Assembly (NCBI GenBank): GCA_028692035.1 | Contig: JAQUYD010000001.1 | Location: 124,001 to 188,000, forward strand | Reading direction: 5' to 3' | Length of the DNA: 64,000 nucleotides | Source: Oscillospiraceae bacterium | GTDB lineage: Bacteria; Bacillota; Clostridia; Oscillospirales; Ruminococcaceae | Shown here: piece after piece, positions 52,430 through 62,589 of the stretch | How positions within the stretch are numbered: the stretch's first letter is position 1 | Layout of the letters: every line of letters begins with the position of its first letter | The notes under the pieces: generated by a model | What the model saw: only the letters and a program-made list of their open reading frames with translations | Told to the model about the DNA's origin: nothing | Databases searched by the model: none | Made by a program: the position numbers and the translations under genes

Positions 52430-54169
52430 TTACCCTATTAACCCGCATTTTTCAAGTAGTTTTGCGATTTTTTCTCCTTTTGGGAGCATTAAAACATCAT
52501 ATTTTACGATTCCGCGCACCAAAAACAGCGCGATTACATATACCGTAGCTGCCAACAGGATGGAAACGGTGGTTGAAACCGTATTTCCCGCTACTTGGGA
52601 AAGTAATCCGTAGGCCGCCCAAGCCGTGATTCCACAGAGGCTTCCGGCGAAAAGCGGTTTTAAAAACACCTTGCCAAACCGCAGCCGGATTCCCGCTGTG
52701 CGGCATAGCACCGGAATGGAAACGCAGACGATCAGTCCATAGCACAAAAGCGTTCCATAGGGCGCTCCTTGAATATTGACCGAGGGAATCGGTACCAACA
52801 CAAAATTAACTACCAGCTTTAAAAAACCGCCAAGCAACATCAGCCGCACCGGTACGTTAACGCGCCCCACCGCCTGCAGCATGCTATTGGTGGGCGAACT
52901 GAGCGCCACAAAGATCGCCGCAATGCCCAACACCCGCAAAATCGGCGCGGCGATGGGAATCGAAGCCGGATCCGCCTTGTAAACCAGCGTCAAAATCGGC
53001 TCCGCCAACGCGCAGATACCAAATCCCGCGGGAAAGGCGATCATTGAAGTTACCCGCCAAACCGACTCAATGTTGCGGCGAAGTTGGTTTTCGCTGCGGG
53101 ACGCCCAAGCAGCAGTCACCGACGGGAGGGCGCTGACGCCAAACGTGGTGGTCAGCGCCGGGATCAGGTTAAAGAGCGTGACCGACATATTATAAGCGCC
53201 AAACAGATAGTTGGGGATCTCTCCTTCCGGCGTGCCAGATGGGAGAATCCCTTCGTACATAGAAAACAGCACCGCCCTGCCCCGATCCAAAGCAAAGGAC
53301 AACCGATTGGTCAAAGAGCCTACGTCAATCAATGTTGTGATGTTCAACGCCAGCGCCCCCAAGCAGACAGGCACGGCGATGCTCCACAGCTGCTTTAAAA
53401 TTTCCCTGCCTGCTGCTGCCGGGGCTGCATGCTCTAACATCTCCTGGGAAATGCCGTCTCCCCCGCGCTTACTGTACCCCCACAAAAATAGCGATCCCGC
53501 CGCCGTACTGACCACGATTCCCAAAATTGCGCCCGCGGCACCGTAAGGCAGCACCGCAAGCTGTGCCTGCTCAACCGTTCCCACGGCAGCGCCAAACACG
53601 GTTCCGGCCGCTTCATACTCCGCCAGCCCCATCCGGACAGCTGCCGAAGCAAACAGCAGCCCACAGGCCAGTTTGACGACCGCCTCCACCACCTGGGACC
53701 AGGCGGTGGGATACATATTGCGAAGCCCCTCATAGTAGCCGCGATAGGAAGAGCTGACGCAGACGAAAAAAACGGCCGGAGACATCACAAAAACGGCCAA
53801 AAAGGCATTGGGATTTTGAGCCAAACGCACATAGGGGCCTGCCCCAGCAAGCATCAGCAGCGTGCCAATCAGTCCCGTGCACAAAAAAGCGACCGTGGAC
53901 AGCCGCTTGATTTTACGTACATCCCGGTAACGGCCCTGCTGCATATTCTGCGCCACCATCCGGGCCACAGCAATGGGCATGCCCGCTACCGACAGCGCAT
54001 ACAACGTGTTAAACAAGCCGTAAGCCGCGTTAAAATAGCCAAAACCGCTGACTCCCACGATTCCCTTTAACGGCACCTTGAAAAAATACCCAATGACCTT
54101 GACAATCACAGTGGCGCTCATTAAAATCAGCGCGCCGTGCAAAAAATTCTGTTTTCGCTTTGCTGACAA
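52430..54169 (-). CDS. SpoVB-like polysaccharide (MOP/MATE) flippase
   Basis: A 579-aa polytopic membrane protein of the SpoVB/YabM/MurJ-like MOP superfamily. It begins FLHGALILMSATVIVKVIGYFFKVPLKGIVG, followed by FGYFNAAYGLFNTLYALSVAG, both typical of SpoVB-like lipid-linked polysaccharide exporters. It has about 14 hydrophobic segments. It is somewhat longer than Bacillus SpoVB. The start is TTG 54169 with AAGGAAG upstream. The context (mazG, hup, rqcP) matches YabM/SpoVB. A leader with a terminator lies upstream. Confidence 0.87.
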   Translation of the reverse strand: MSAKRKQNFLHGALILMSATVIVKVIGYFFKVPLKGIVGVSGFGYFNAAYGLFNTLYALSVAGMPIAVARMVAQNMQQGRYRDVRKIKRLSTVAFLCTGLIGTLLMLAGAGPYVRLAQNPNAFLAVFVMSPAVFFVCVSSSYRGYYEGLRNMYPTAWSQVVEAVVKLACGLLFASAAVRMGLAEYEAAGTVFGAAVGTVEQAQLAVLPYGAAGAILGIVVSTAAGSLFLWGYSKRGGDGISQEMLEHAAPAAAGREILKQLWSIAVPVCLGALALNITTLIDVGSLTNRLSFALDRGRAVLFSMYEGILPSGTPEGEIPNYLFGAYNMSVTLFNLIPALTTTFGVSALPSVTAAWASRSENQLRRNIESVWRVTSMIAFPAGFGICALAEPILTLVYKADPASIPIAAPILRVLGIAAIFVALSSPTNSMLQAVGRVNVPVRLMLLGGFLKLVVNFVLVPIPSVNIQGAPYGTLLCYGLIVCVSIPVLCRTAGIRLRFGKVFLKPLFAGSLCGITAWAAYGLLSQVAGNTVSTTVSILLAATVYVIALFLVRGIVKYDVLMLPKGEKIAKLLEKCGLIG

Positions 54170-54232
54170 AGAAACACTTCCTTTGCTATCCGTCCAAACG
54201 ATATTCTACCGCCCTTTTAAGCGGCGTCTGAC

Positions 54233-54354
54233 AAAAAAGAGGAGGATCGGAGGTTTTGCAACGCCGAAACCCCCTCTTTGAAAATGCTTATGAGCTCACA
54301 TCCGCAAATAGACCCTCCCAGTCGATTTTCCCAACGGAACCCAATGGAAAGGTA
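54233..54354 (-). ncRNA. Candidate small RNA or attenuated leader upstream of the spoVB-like gene
   Basis: A promoter (54361-54389) is followed after about 75 nt by a hairpin (AAAGAGG/CCTCTTT with GG and TCGG/CCGA inner pairs, 54233-54280) and T6 on the minus strand, all before the gene start at 54169. Either a roughly 120-nt RNA ends here, or this is an attenuated leader. I could not match it to a known riboswitch. Confidence 0.35.
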
Positions 54355-54360
54355 GGTTTT

Positions 54361-54389
54361 ATCATAGCATATCCGCCCTTCAGATTCAA
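54361..54389 (-). promoter_or_regulatory. SigA-type promoter upstream of the spoVB-like leader
   Basis: Minus-strand TTGAAT (54384-54389), 17-bp spacer, TATGAT (54361-54366), located downstream of the groEL terminator. Confidence 0.55.
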
Positions 54390-54425
54390 CCAGATTTCAC
54401 AAACATCAATCGCTTTGCCCAAAAC

Positions 54426-54456
54426 AAAAAGGAACGGCATTTAGCCGTTCCTTTTT
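54426..54456 (-). terminator. Rho-independent terminator of groES-groEL
   Basis: A 13-bp stem (54426-54438 with 54444-54456), loop ATTTA, with a T-run, right after groEL. Confidence 0.85.
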
Positions 54457-54475
54457 TAAGCGATTCAATCGCCGG

Positions 54476-56116
<1,641 letters not shown>

Positions 56117-56141
56117 CTAAAATTCGTTTGACTACGGATTG

Positions 56142-56456
<315 letters not shown>

Positions 56457-56465
56457 TTAGGCAAT

Positions 56466-56492
56466 TTGGCACTCTTTATCTCTGAGTGCTAA
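56466..56492. promoter_or_regulatory. CIRCE operator (HrcA binding site)
   Basis: TTGGCACTC (56466-56474), 9-nt spacer, GAGTGCTAA (56484-56492). One mismatch from the consensus TTAGCACTC-N9-GAGTGCTAA. It lies about 40 nt before groES, just downstream of the promoter. Confidence 0.95.
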
Positions 56493-56496
56493 ACCC

Positions 56497-56524
56497 ATTG
56501 TATCTTTTTTTTAGGAAAAATCAA
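56497..56524 (-). promoter_or_regulatory. SigA-type promoter of groES-groEL
   Basis: Minus-strand TTGATT (56519-56524), 16-bp spacer, TACAAT (56497-56502), with CIRCE directly downstream, so HrcA would block initiation. Confidence 0.65.
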
Positions 56525-56582
56525 GTCTTTCAGAAGATTTTTTCCAAAATTAAAAATTCCGTAACATTTTCATTTGAAAAAA

Positions 56583-57698
56583 TCAGGAAGCAACTGTTGT
56601 GCCCCGGTTGATTTTGGAGTCCACCGTCACCGAAAAACCGACCTGATCCAAAACGTCGGGATAGGCTTCTCCCTCCTGTTTCCAATAATCCGGCTGCTGC
56701 TGCATCAGGATGTTGGCATAGCCCAGCGCATCACAAAAAATCCCGTGGAACAGCTGTTCCAGTGCGTGTTCTGTTTCCCGGCGGATCAGTTGCTCCTGGG
56801 CTTTTTCGTAGCGGTCACAGCGTTCGGATGGCTGCAACGCCTGTGTCGCAGCAAACTCCTGTCCCACATTGCTCCGCACCCTGACCGAAACGGCGTAAAA
56901 CGGTGCGCCGTTCTCAATCCGGGCCGTCACCGTTACGGAAGAGCTGACCACGTTCAGCGTCACAATGCCAATGCCTTCCTCCTCTAAGGTCAGCTGCGTT
57001 TTGCCAATCTCACCAGCGGCCCATAAAATGCCGCGCGTCTCCTCTGTGGAAAGAACGCCCGACTGTTTGCCATCCCGCAGGACCGCCGTTCCCACGATCT
57101 GGATTCCAGCTTCTTCTTCATCTCCCGAAAAAGCTGCGACCGGCAGATACGCACCCACCGCCGGGTTTTCCAGCGAACCGGCGATTCCCCGCAGTTGCGT
57201 CCGTACCAGCTTTCCGTTATCCCGGTAGCCCTCCAGCAGCATCTTCATAGACAGCACCGGCAAGATTGTGCTGTCCAGCGGCTCGCGCAACACGCTGGCC
57301 GCATCGCCCTGGGCTACCAGCATGTCCGTATTTGGTCGAGATTGGGCGTCCGCGTTAAAATAGGCCACCACCTCCTCCACGCCGTCCACTGCGATCTGCT
57401 CGCCAAGAAGAATCAACTTGGTATGCCCTAAAAAAATCTCCTGCCCTTGTTTTAAATTAGCGTTTCGCATCGCCTCGGCAAGAGTCCTGCCCTCGGCACG
57501 GAGAATCTTCCCGCTGGACGTGTCGTCCGCCCCTGCGGCTTCTGGATCGAAAATCTGCAGCGTCAGGGCATATGCGTCCCCCGCCCGGTCAATGCCAATC
57601 GCCTGTACAATTGCCCGCTCGTTGAGTTGGACTGATCGCATACACCCTGCCAGCGGCAAGCATAGGGCGCACAGCGCCAAAAGGAATGCCTTTTTCAT
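56583..57698 (-). CDS. gerC: Spore germination lipoprotein GerC (Ger(x)C family)
   Basis: A 371-aa germinant receptor C-subunit. The signal peptide ends in lipobox LAGC (Cys19), so it is a lipoprotein on the spore inner membrane. Family patterns include QLNERAIVQAIGIDRAGDAYALTLQIF near the start and EHALEQLFHGIFCDALGYANIL near the end. The ATG at 57698 overlaps the GerB stop (ATGA). It is the last gene of the gerA-gerB-gerC operon. Confidence 0.9.
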   Translation of the reverse strand: MKKAFLLALCALCLPLAGCMRSVQLNERAIVQAIGIDRAGDAYALTLQIFDPEAAGADDTSSGKILRAEGRTLAEAMRNANLKQGQEIFLGHTKLILLGEQIAVDGVEEVVAYFNADAQSRPNTDMLVAQGDAASVLREPLDSTILPVLSMKMLLEGYRDNGKLVRTQLRGIAGSLENPAVGAYLPVAAFSGDEEEAGIQIVGTAVLRDGKQSGVLSTEETRGILWAAGEIGKTQLTLEEEGIGIVTLNVVSSSVTVTARIENGAPFYAVSVRVRSNVGQEFAATQALQPSERCDRYEKAQEQLIRRETEHALEQLFHGIFCDALGYANILMQQQPDYWKQEGEAYPDVLDQVGFSVTVDSKINRGTTVAS

Positions 57699-58768
57699 CG
57701 CCCGGCGCCTCCCTTCCGGCGAAAAATCAACAAAAACAACGGTAGCAAGCAGGTGAGCCATAAAACCGGCGCCCCACTGGAGAATACGCTTCCAATTCGT
57801 TCCAAAACATGCTGTTGTCCGGTAAAAACGCCGGACAGCAGCGCCGCCACCGCTGCGCAGGTCGCCACCGCGTGTTTGGCGGCTCGAGTGGGCAGCAGCC
57901 GCGCCAGGGACTTGCCGCCTACCTCCAAAAAGACCGCCAGCCGCACCAGTGCCATAAACACCCAAAGGGCAATGTGCAAGCTGTCCAGTCGCTGAAAAAT
58001 GGATACCTCTGCAATCTTCGTCACGGTATAAAATGGGAAACGCTGGCTTTTCCCATAGTCACCAAGTACGGCGGCTGTAAAAAGAATCGCCCCTTCGCCC
58101 ACTCCAAAGGTCAGCAGGTTCCATTTCCAAAACACGCTTTTTTGTTTTTCATTTACGGCGGGGATCAAAAATAAAAGCGCCGCCGTTTCCACATTGCCCA
58201 GCGTCAATCTGGCAAATAGCTGTAGCTGACTTTGCAAACTGTCTCCAGCGGGGGGCCGAAGGAACGCCCAATGGGCCTGGGGCCATAGGCTGAACCCTGT
58301 AAACAGCAGCGCGGCGATCAATGCGGCAAACACAAAGGCGCCGAACCGCGCCGTAGGCTCGTACCCCATCGATGCGGCATATCCGCCCACCGCGAACAGC
58401 AGTAGGATGAACAGCCACGGAGAAGTGTCCGGATACGCGGTGCTGGTCAAAAAATAGGAAAAGGCACTGGCGGTTTGCACCAGCACGCACAAAGAAAAAA
58501 AGAAAAACGCCGCCGAGCAGATTGCTCCCAGTTTTCCCCACCGTTCCCCCGCAAGATCCAAAATCCCTTTTCCCCGGTTTTTGCGAAGCAGGAAATAGGC
58601 TGGCAGCAAAAGCAGGATGCTGGCTGCCATCGACGCTGGAAGCAACAAAGCCGCGGTCAGCGCCCCCGGCTGCCCTTCAGGCGAGACAGCCAAAAAAAAC
58701 TGCATGATTCTGCTCAAAAACAAAAGCACCGCCAGCTGCCAGGAGCTAATTGCGGATTTTCCCCTCAA
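57695..58768 (-). CDS. gerB: Spore germination permease GerB (GerAB/GerKB family)
   Basis: A 357-aa amino acid permease-like subunit of the germinant receptor, with about ten membrane segments. Typical GerAB-family sequence begins SAISSWQLAVLLFLSRIMQFFL. It lies 18 nt after gerA, and its stop overlaps the gerC start. This subunit is thought to carry the germinant-binding pocket, but the specific germinant cannot be predicted. Confidence 0.9.
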   Translation of the reverse strand: MRGKSAISSWQLAVLLFLSRIMQFFLAVSPEGQPGALTAALLLPASMAASILLLLPAYFLLRKNRGKGILDLAGERWGKLGAICSAAFFFFSLCVLVQTASAFSYFLTSTAYPDTSPWLFILLLFAVGGYAASMGYEPTARFGAFVFAALIAALLFTGFSLWPQAHWAFLRPPAGDSLQSQLQLFARLTLGNVETAALLFLIPAVNEKQKSVFWKWNLLTFGVGEGAILFTAAVLGDYGKSQRFPFYTVTKIAEVSIFQRLDSLHIALWVFMALVRLAVFLEVGGKSLARLLPTRAAKHAVATCAAVAALLSGVFTGQQHVLERIGSVFSSGAPVLWLTCLLPLFLLIFRRKGGAGR

Positions 58769-58786
58769 GTGGCCACCCCCTTTCTT

Positions 58787-60316
58787 TTACCGGATCTCTG
58801 TTCCCGGGAGATTCTGGATCTTAAGTTTTTTCCGGCCCAGCTTTTTCCACCCGGCCCGTAGCAAAACGTCCCGCATGGCGAACATCTGGAACGGCGATTC
58901 CGGCGACATGCTGGGAATGCCATAAGCGTTGACCGAGCAAAGGTTGACGATCATCAAAGCAAGCCCTAGGGCCATTCCGAAAATCCCCAGTGTCCCGCCG
59001 ATGAGAATAAAGCCAAAACGCATGATAGTCGCTTCTTGAAACAGCGACGGCACCACGAAAGAGCTCAAAGCGGTCAGCGCCACCACCATAACCATCGGCG
59101 AACTGATCAGCCCCGCCGTCACCGCCGCGTCGCCGATGACCAGAGCGCCAATAATGCCGATGGCGTGGCCGATCGGCCGGGGCAAACGCAGCCCCGCCTC
59201 CCGCATCAGCTCATAGATAAAATGGATCAAAAGCGCCTCAATCACCAGCGGAAACGGCACATCCTGCTCTGCGGCGGTGACATTCAATAGCAGCGCTTCG
59301 GGAAACAACTCCGGATGAAAGGTACCCACTGCCACATAAAAGCCGGGCAGCAGGATGGTAAAGAAAAAGGCCAGGTATTTTAACCAACGCTCGAAAACGG
59401 CATAATAGGGCCGGTGGGTGTAATCGTCAAGACTTTGAAAATTTTCATTGAAAAAATAAGGCACAATCAACGCAAAGGGCGTCCCGTCTACCAGAATGCC
59501 GACCCGGCCCTCACTGACCTTGGCGCAAAGCGTATCCGGCCGCTGGGTAGTGCCGACATTGGAAAAAATCGAGATGATGTCCGTATCCAAAAAAGGCTGG
59601 ATATAACCGGATTCCAGAATCATGTCGGTGGGGATTTCCCTGATCCGGCGGCGGATGTCCCGCAAAAGCTCCGGCGCGACCATATCGGTCTGGTAGATCA
59701 AACACAGATCGGTCTTACTTTTCACGCCCGCTTTCATCAGCTCCATTTTGAGCTCTGAGGATTTGACCCGGCGGCGAACCATCGTCATGTTGATCCGGAT
59801 CGGCTCGGTGAATCCCTCCCGCGAACCACGGACATTTTCCTCGGCCGACGGCTCGGATACGCTACGGAACTGAAAGCCCTGTACCCCAGCCACAATGGCC
59901 CCAGCGATGCCATCAATGAGAATTCCGGCGAAGCCCGACATTAAAAAGGGGAACAATTTCCCAAGGGTTTCCACCTCATTTTGATCCATGCCCAGCACCG
60001 CCTGGTGTAAAATCCAATCCCGCAGCGCCTGGGGCGACGGGTCTTCCAACGTCAAATCCCCTAGTGGTTCCAACATAATTTCGGTCAGGGTTTGCAGGCT
60101 GAACATTCCCTCAAACATCATCAGTTTGACCGGGACACCGCAGACCAGAATCTCCCGGACCATAAAATCCGCCGTATTGTGCAGCGCGGCCCGAATGGTT
60201 GCAAGATCTGCCGTCGCGTCGCCGGTCAGGCGGACCGTTTCGGTTGCCGGCGGCTTGGGCGTGACATACAGCGCCCGTTCTTTTTCTTCGATTCTTTTTG
60301 CGAACCACTGTGACAC
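58787..60316 (-). CDS. gerA: Spore germination protein GerA (GerAA/GerKA family)
   Basis: A 509-aa germinant receptor A-subunit. A soluble N-terminal domain (about 1-270) is followed by a C-terminal membrane domain with about five helices. Family hallmarks: EGFTEPIRINMTMVRRRVKSSELKM, SEGRVGILVDGTPFALIVP and PFPLVIEALLIHFIYELMREAGLRLP. A GTG at 60316 is preferred because GGGGG lies 7 nt upstream; the ATG at 60322 would be too close. It leads the operon and diverges from a SigG-driven gene pair. Confidence 0.93.
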   Translation of the reverse strand: MSQWFAKRIEEKERALYVTPKPPATETVRLTGDATADLATIRAALHNTADFMVREILVCGVPVKLMMFEGMFSLQTLTEIMLEPLGDLTLEDPSPQALRDWILHQAVLGMDQNEVETLGKLFPFLMSGFAGILIDGIAGAIVAGVQGFQFRSVSEPSAEENVRGSREGFTEPIRINMTMVRRRVKSSELKMELMKAGVKSKTDLCLIYQTDMVAPELLRDIRRRIREIPTDMILESGYIQPFLDTDIISIFSNVGTTQRPDTLCAKVSEGRVGILVDGTPFALIVPYFFNENFQSLDDYTHRPYYAVFERWLKYLAFFFTILLPGFYVAVGTFHPELFPEALLLNVTAAEQDVPFPLVIEALLIHFIYELMREAGLRLPRPIGHAIGIIGALVIGDAAVTAGLISSPMVMVVALTALSSFVVPSLFQEATIMRFGFILIGGTLGIFGMALGLALMIVNLCSVNAYGIPSMSPESPFQMFAMRDVLLRAGWKKLGRKKLKIQNLPGTEIR

Positions 60317-60393
60317 AATCATTCCCCCTCATTCCCAGACATTGTTGGCAAAGTACAGGGAAATCATGCATCCTTTTACCGCCAAAAAGGAAT

Positions 60394-60422
60394 GTATAGG
60401 GCAAAAAATGCGGCGCATACTA
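60394..60422 (+). promoter_or_regulatory. SigG-type promoter of the DUF421-DUF4363 pair
   Basis: GTATA (60394-60398), 17-bp spacer, CATACTA (60416-60422). A perfect fit to the SigG consensus, about 35 nt before the first ATG. Confidence 0.7.
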
Positions 60423-60456
60423 GAAAAAACCGGAAAACAAAGGAGGCGCCGCCTGT

Positions 60457-61137
60457 ATGTCGGTCAATTTTCTGCGCACGATGATCCTGTACATAGTGAT
60501 CATCATTGCGGTGCGGATCATGGGAAAACGGCAGATTGGGGAACTGTCCCCCACGGAATTGGTCATTACGATCTTAATTTCCAATATTGCCACTCTGCCC
60601 ATTGAGGATACCAATATCCCCTTGACCGCAGGACTGGTGTCCATCTTTACACTGGTCGCCTGCGAGGTGCTGGTGTCGGGCCTGATTCTCAAAAGCCCCA
60701 AAATGCGGCGGATGATCTCCGGGTCGCCGCGGGTACTGATCCGGGACGGCGTTATCGACCAACAGCAGCTGGCCGCCCTGCGCCTTTCCATTGACGATCT
60801 TACCGCTCAGCTGCGCGGGCAAGGATGCTTTGATATCAACCAGGTTGCATTTGCTGTGGTGGAAACCACCGGTAAACTCAACATCTTTCAAAAATTTGGA
60901 TCCCAGCAGCCCACCAATCAGGGCCTGCACGTGAAGGAACCAAAAAATGCCGACGCGCCGCCGACTGTCGTTATTTCCGACGGGCAGATTTCGGATGCGG
61001 CGCTGCAGTTCTGCCAAAAAGACAAAGGCTGGCTGGGAAATCTGCTCCAGGAAAAACAATGCCCGCTGGAGGAGGTCTTTTTGATGACCTGCGATCGCAG
61101 CGGGAATTATAAACTGATCAAAAAGGAGGCCCCATAA
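60457..61137 (+). CDS. DUF421/YetF-family membrane protein
   Basis: A 226-aa YetF-like protein. Two to three N-terminal TM helices with the family motif RIMGKRQIGELSPTELVITILISNIATLPIED are followed by a soluble C-terminal domain (PRVLIRDGVIDQQQLAALRLSIDDL...). In Bacillus several YetF-type proteins are forespore-expressed, sit in the spore inner membrane and affect water permeability. AAAGGAGG lies upstream of the ATG. Its TAA overlaps the next ATG, so the pair is coupled. Confidence 0.87.
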   Translation: MSVNFLRTMILYIVIIIAVRIMGKRQIGELSPTELVITILISNIATLPIEDTNIPLTAGLVSIFTLVACEVLVSGLILKSPKMRRMISGSPRVLIRDGVIDQQQLAALRLSIDDLTAQLRGQGCFDINQVAFAVVETTGKLNIFQKFGSQQPTNQGLHVKEPKNADAPPTVVISDGQISDAALQFCQKDKGWLGNLLQEKQCPLEEVFLMTCDRSGNYKLIKKEAP

Positions 61138-61517
61138 TGAAGCGCGTAGCGTTGTGTGCCGCCATTTTATTGGTTATTATTCTGCTTTGCACTGCCAGCT
61201 TAGCCACGATATCCTACTACCAGCACCATTTCATCCAGTCCGCCCATTCGCTGGAGCAGGCGGTCTACCAATGCAGCTTTGAAGAGCTGTCCACTCGGGC
61301 CGCCTCCGTCTGCCGGGATTGGCTAGAAGCGGAACATGTTTTGATCCGTTTTATCCGCCACACACAAATTGACGAGGTCACCAACGCCATGACGCGGTTG
61401 GAGATGCTGGCCAAATACGGGGATCTGTCGGAATTTTCAGCGGAGCTGGGCCGGATCGAAGCCCTTCTGCAACACATCTACGAATCGGAGATCCCCTATT
61501 TAAGGAACATTTTTTGA
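61137..61517 (+). CDS. DUF4363-family protein
   Basis: A 126-aa protein with one N-terminal TM helix (about 4-25) and a helical extracytoplasmic domain rich in Leu/Glu, resembling DUF4363. It overlaps the DUF421 stop by 1 nt (TAATG). Co-occurrence with YetF-like proteins suggests a joint function at the spore membrane. It ends 12 nt from the convergent deacetylase stop, with no terminator seen between them. Confidence 0.75.
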   Translation: MKRVALCAAILLVIILLCTASLATISYYQHHFIQSAHSLEQAVYQCSFEELSTRAASVCRDWLEAEHVLIRFIRHTQIDEVTNAMTRLEMLAKYGDLSEFSAELGRIEALLQHIYESEIPYLRNIF

Positions 61518-61529
61518 TCTGAGGTCCGG

Positions 61530-62351
61530 TCATGTTTCGTCATCATTTCCAAATTGTACCGGCTGAACAGACTCGGTCAGCTTTTCAAAACGGTACCCCT
61601 GGGCTGCCAACTGGTCAATCACCGGGCCCACCGCCTTGGCGGTGGAAACCCGCATGGTATCGTCATGACAGAGAATCACGATCTTATCTTTCCCCTTGGC
61701 GCCGTTTAGAATATTGTGGATGAGCGTATCCACATCGGTCATGTAAGATTTATCGTCGCCGGAAACCAGATTCCAGTCGTAATAAATATAACCGCGCCGC
61801 CGCATTTCGATCCGGATCGCCTTTTGAACCGCAGGCGACGCAAAACTGTTCTTGACGCTACCGCCGGGGAAACGAAAAATTTTCGGCTCTATCCCGGTGG
61901 CTTTCATAATTTTTTCGCGGATTTTGTGAAAGTCGGCCAGGTAATTTTCTACACTCCTATAAATATCGCTGTATTCATGGGAATAGGTGTGCATTCCGAT
62001 GCTATGTCCCTCCTCAACGATCCGTTTTAGGATTGCATCGGAATCGACACCGGATGCCTCCTGGCCGGTAACGAAAAAAGTGGCCTTCACGCCCTTTTCC
62101 TTAAGGGTATCCAATATTGCAATGGTATTTTGGGATGGCCCGTCGTCAAATGTATAATAGGCCACCTTGCCTTCCTCCCGCTCAAAGCCATCCCCAGTAT
62201 TCACGTACATATCCGGATACAGCCCTTCGTACATCTTGCCCGACACCGCCTGCGTAGTCTGCCCCGCGGCCAACATGCCGACGACACAGCAAATCACGAC
62301 GGCAGCGGCTACAAAGGCTTTGGCCTTTGTCCATTTGATCAGAAAGAACAT
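61530..62351 (-). CDS. Polysaccharide deacetylase (CE4/NodB domain)
   Basis: A 273-aa secreted or membrane-anchored deacetylase with one N-terminal TM/signal segment (about 11-30). CE4 motifs: catalytic Asp in YYTFDDGPS (residues 65-73), metal His121/His125 (HTYSHEY), RFPGGS and the catalytic His in ILCHDD. The family deacetylates peptidoglycan or polysaccharide; sporulation members make muramic-lactam precursors (PdaA). The ATG at 62351 is likely, but GTG 62360 is possible. Confidence 0.87.
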   Translation of the reverse strand: MFFLIKWTKAKAFVAAAVVICCVVGMLAAGQTTQAVSGKMYEGLYPDMYVNTGDGFEREEGKVAYYTFDDGPSQNTIAILDTLKEKGVKATFFVTGQEASGVDSDAILKRIVEEGHSIGMHTYSHEYSDIYRSVENYLADFHKIREKIMKATGIEPKIFRFPGGSVKNSFASPAVQKAIRIEMRRRGYIYYDWNLVSGDDKSYMTDVDTLIHNILNGAKGKDKIVILCHDDTMRVSTAKAVGPVIDQLAAQGYRFEKLTESVQPVQFGNDDET

Positions 62352-62458
62352 GCTGTCCACCAACCTTCCGTTCTAGTATATTGTCCCCCTTTGTCCGCTT
62401 ATGTTAAGGAAAGTAGGAATAACCGATACATTTTCCTGTAAAAAAGATATGGTTTCCC

Positions 62459-62487
62459 TTGTCTGCGCTTTACTGGAATGATATGAT
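62459..62487 (+). promoter_or_regulatory. Putative promoter of the C39-like peptidase gene
   Basis: TTGTCT (62459-62464), 17-bp spacer, TATGAT (62482-62487). A hairpin (CCCTG/CAGGG plus CACC/GGTG, 62516-62542) follows in the leader. Confidence 0.5.
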
Positions 62488-62589
62488 GTAGGTAAGAATC
62501 ATCCGTCTATGGCGTCCCTGCCCCACCGGTTTGGTGCAGGGTAAAAGCACATGGTAGACCAAAAACAGTATGGAATGGAGAGGATTTTT

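Noticed and set aside
60323-60456. A SigG promoter for the gerA operon on the minus strand
   Set aside because: Partial -10-like sequences (CATGATT, CATTTTT) exist but none has a -35 at 17-18 bp.
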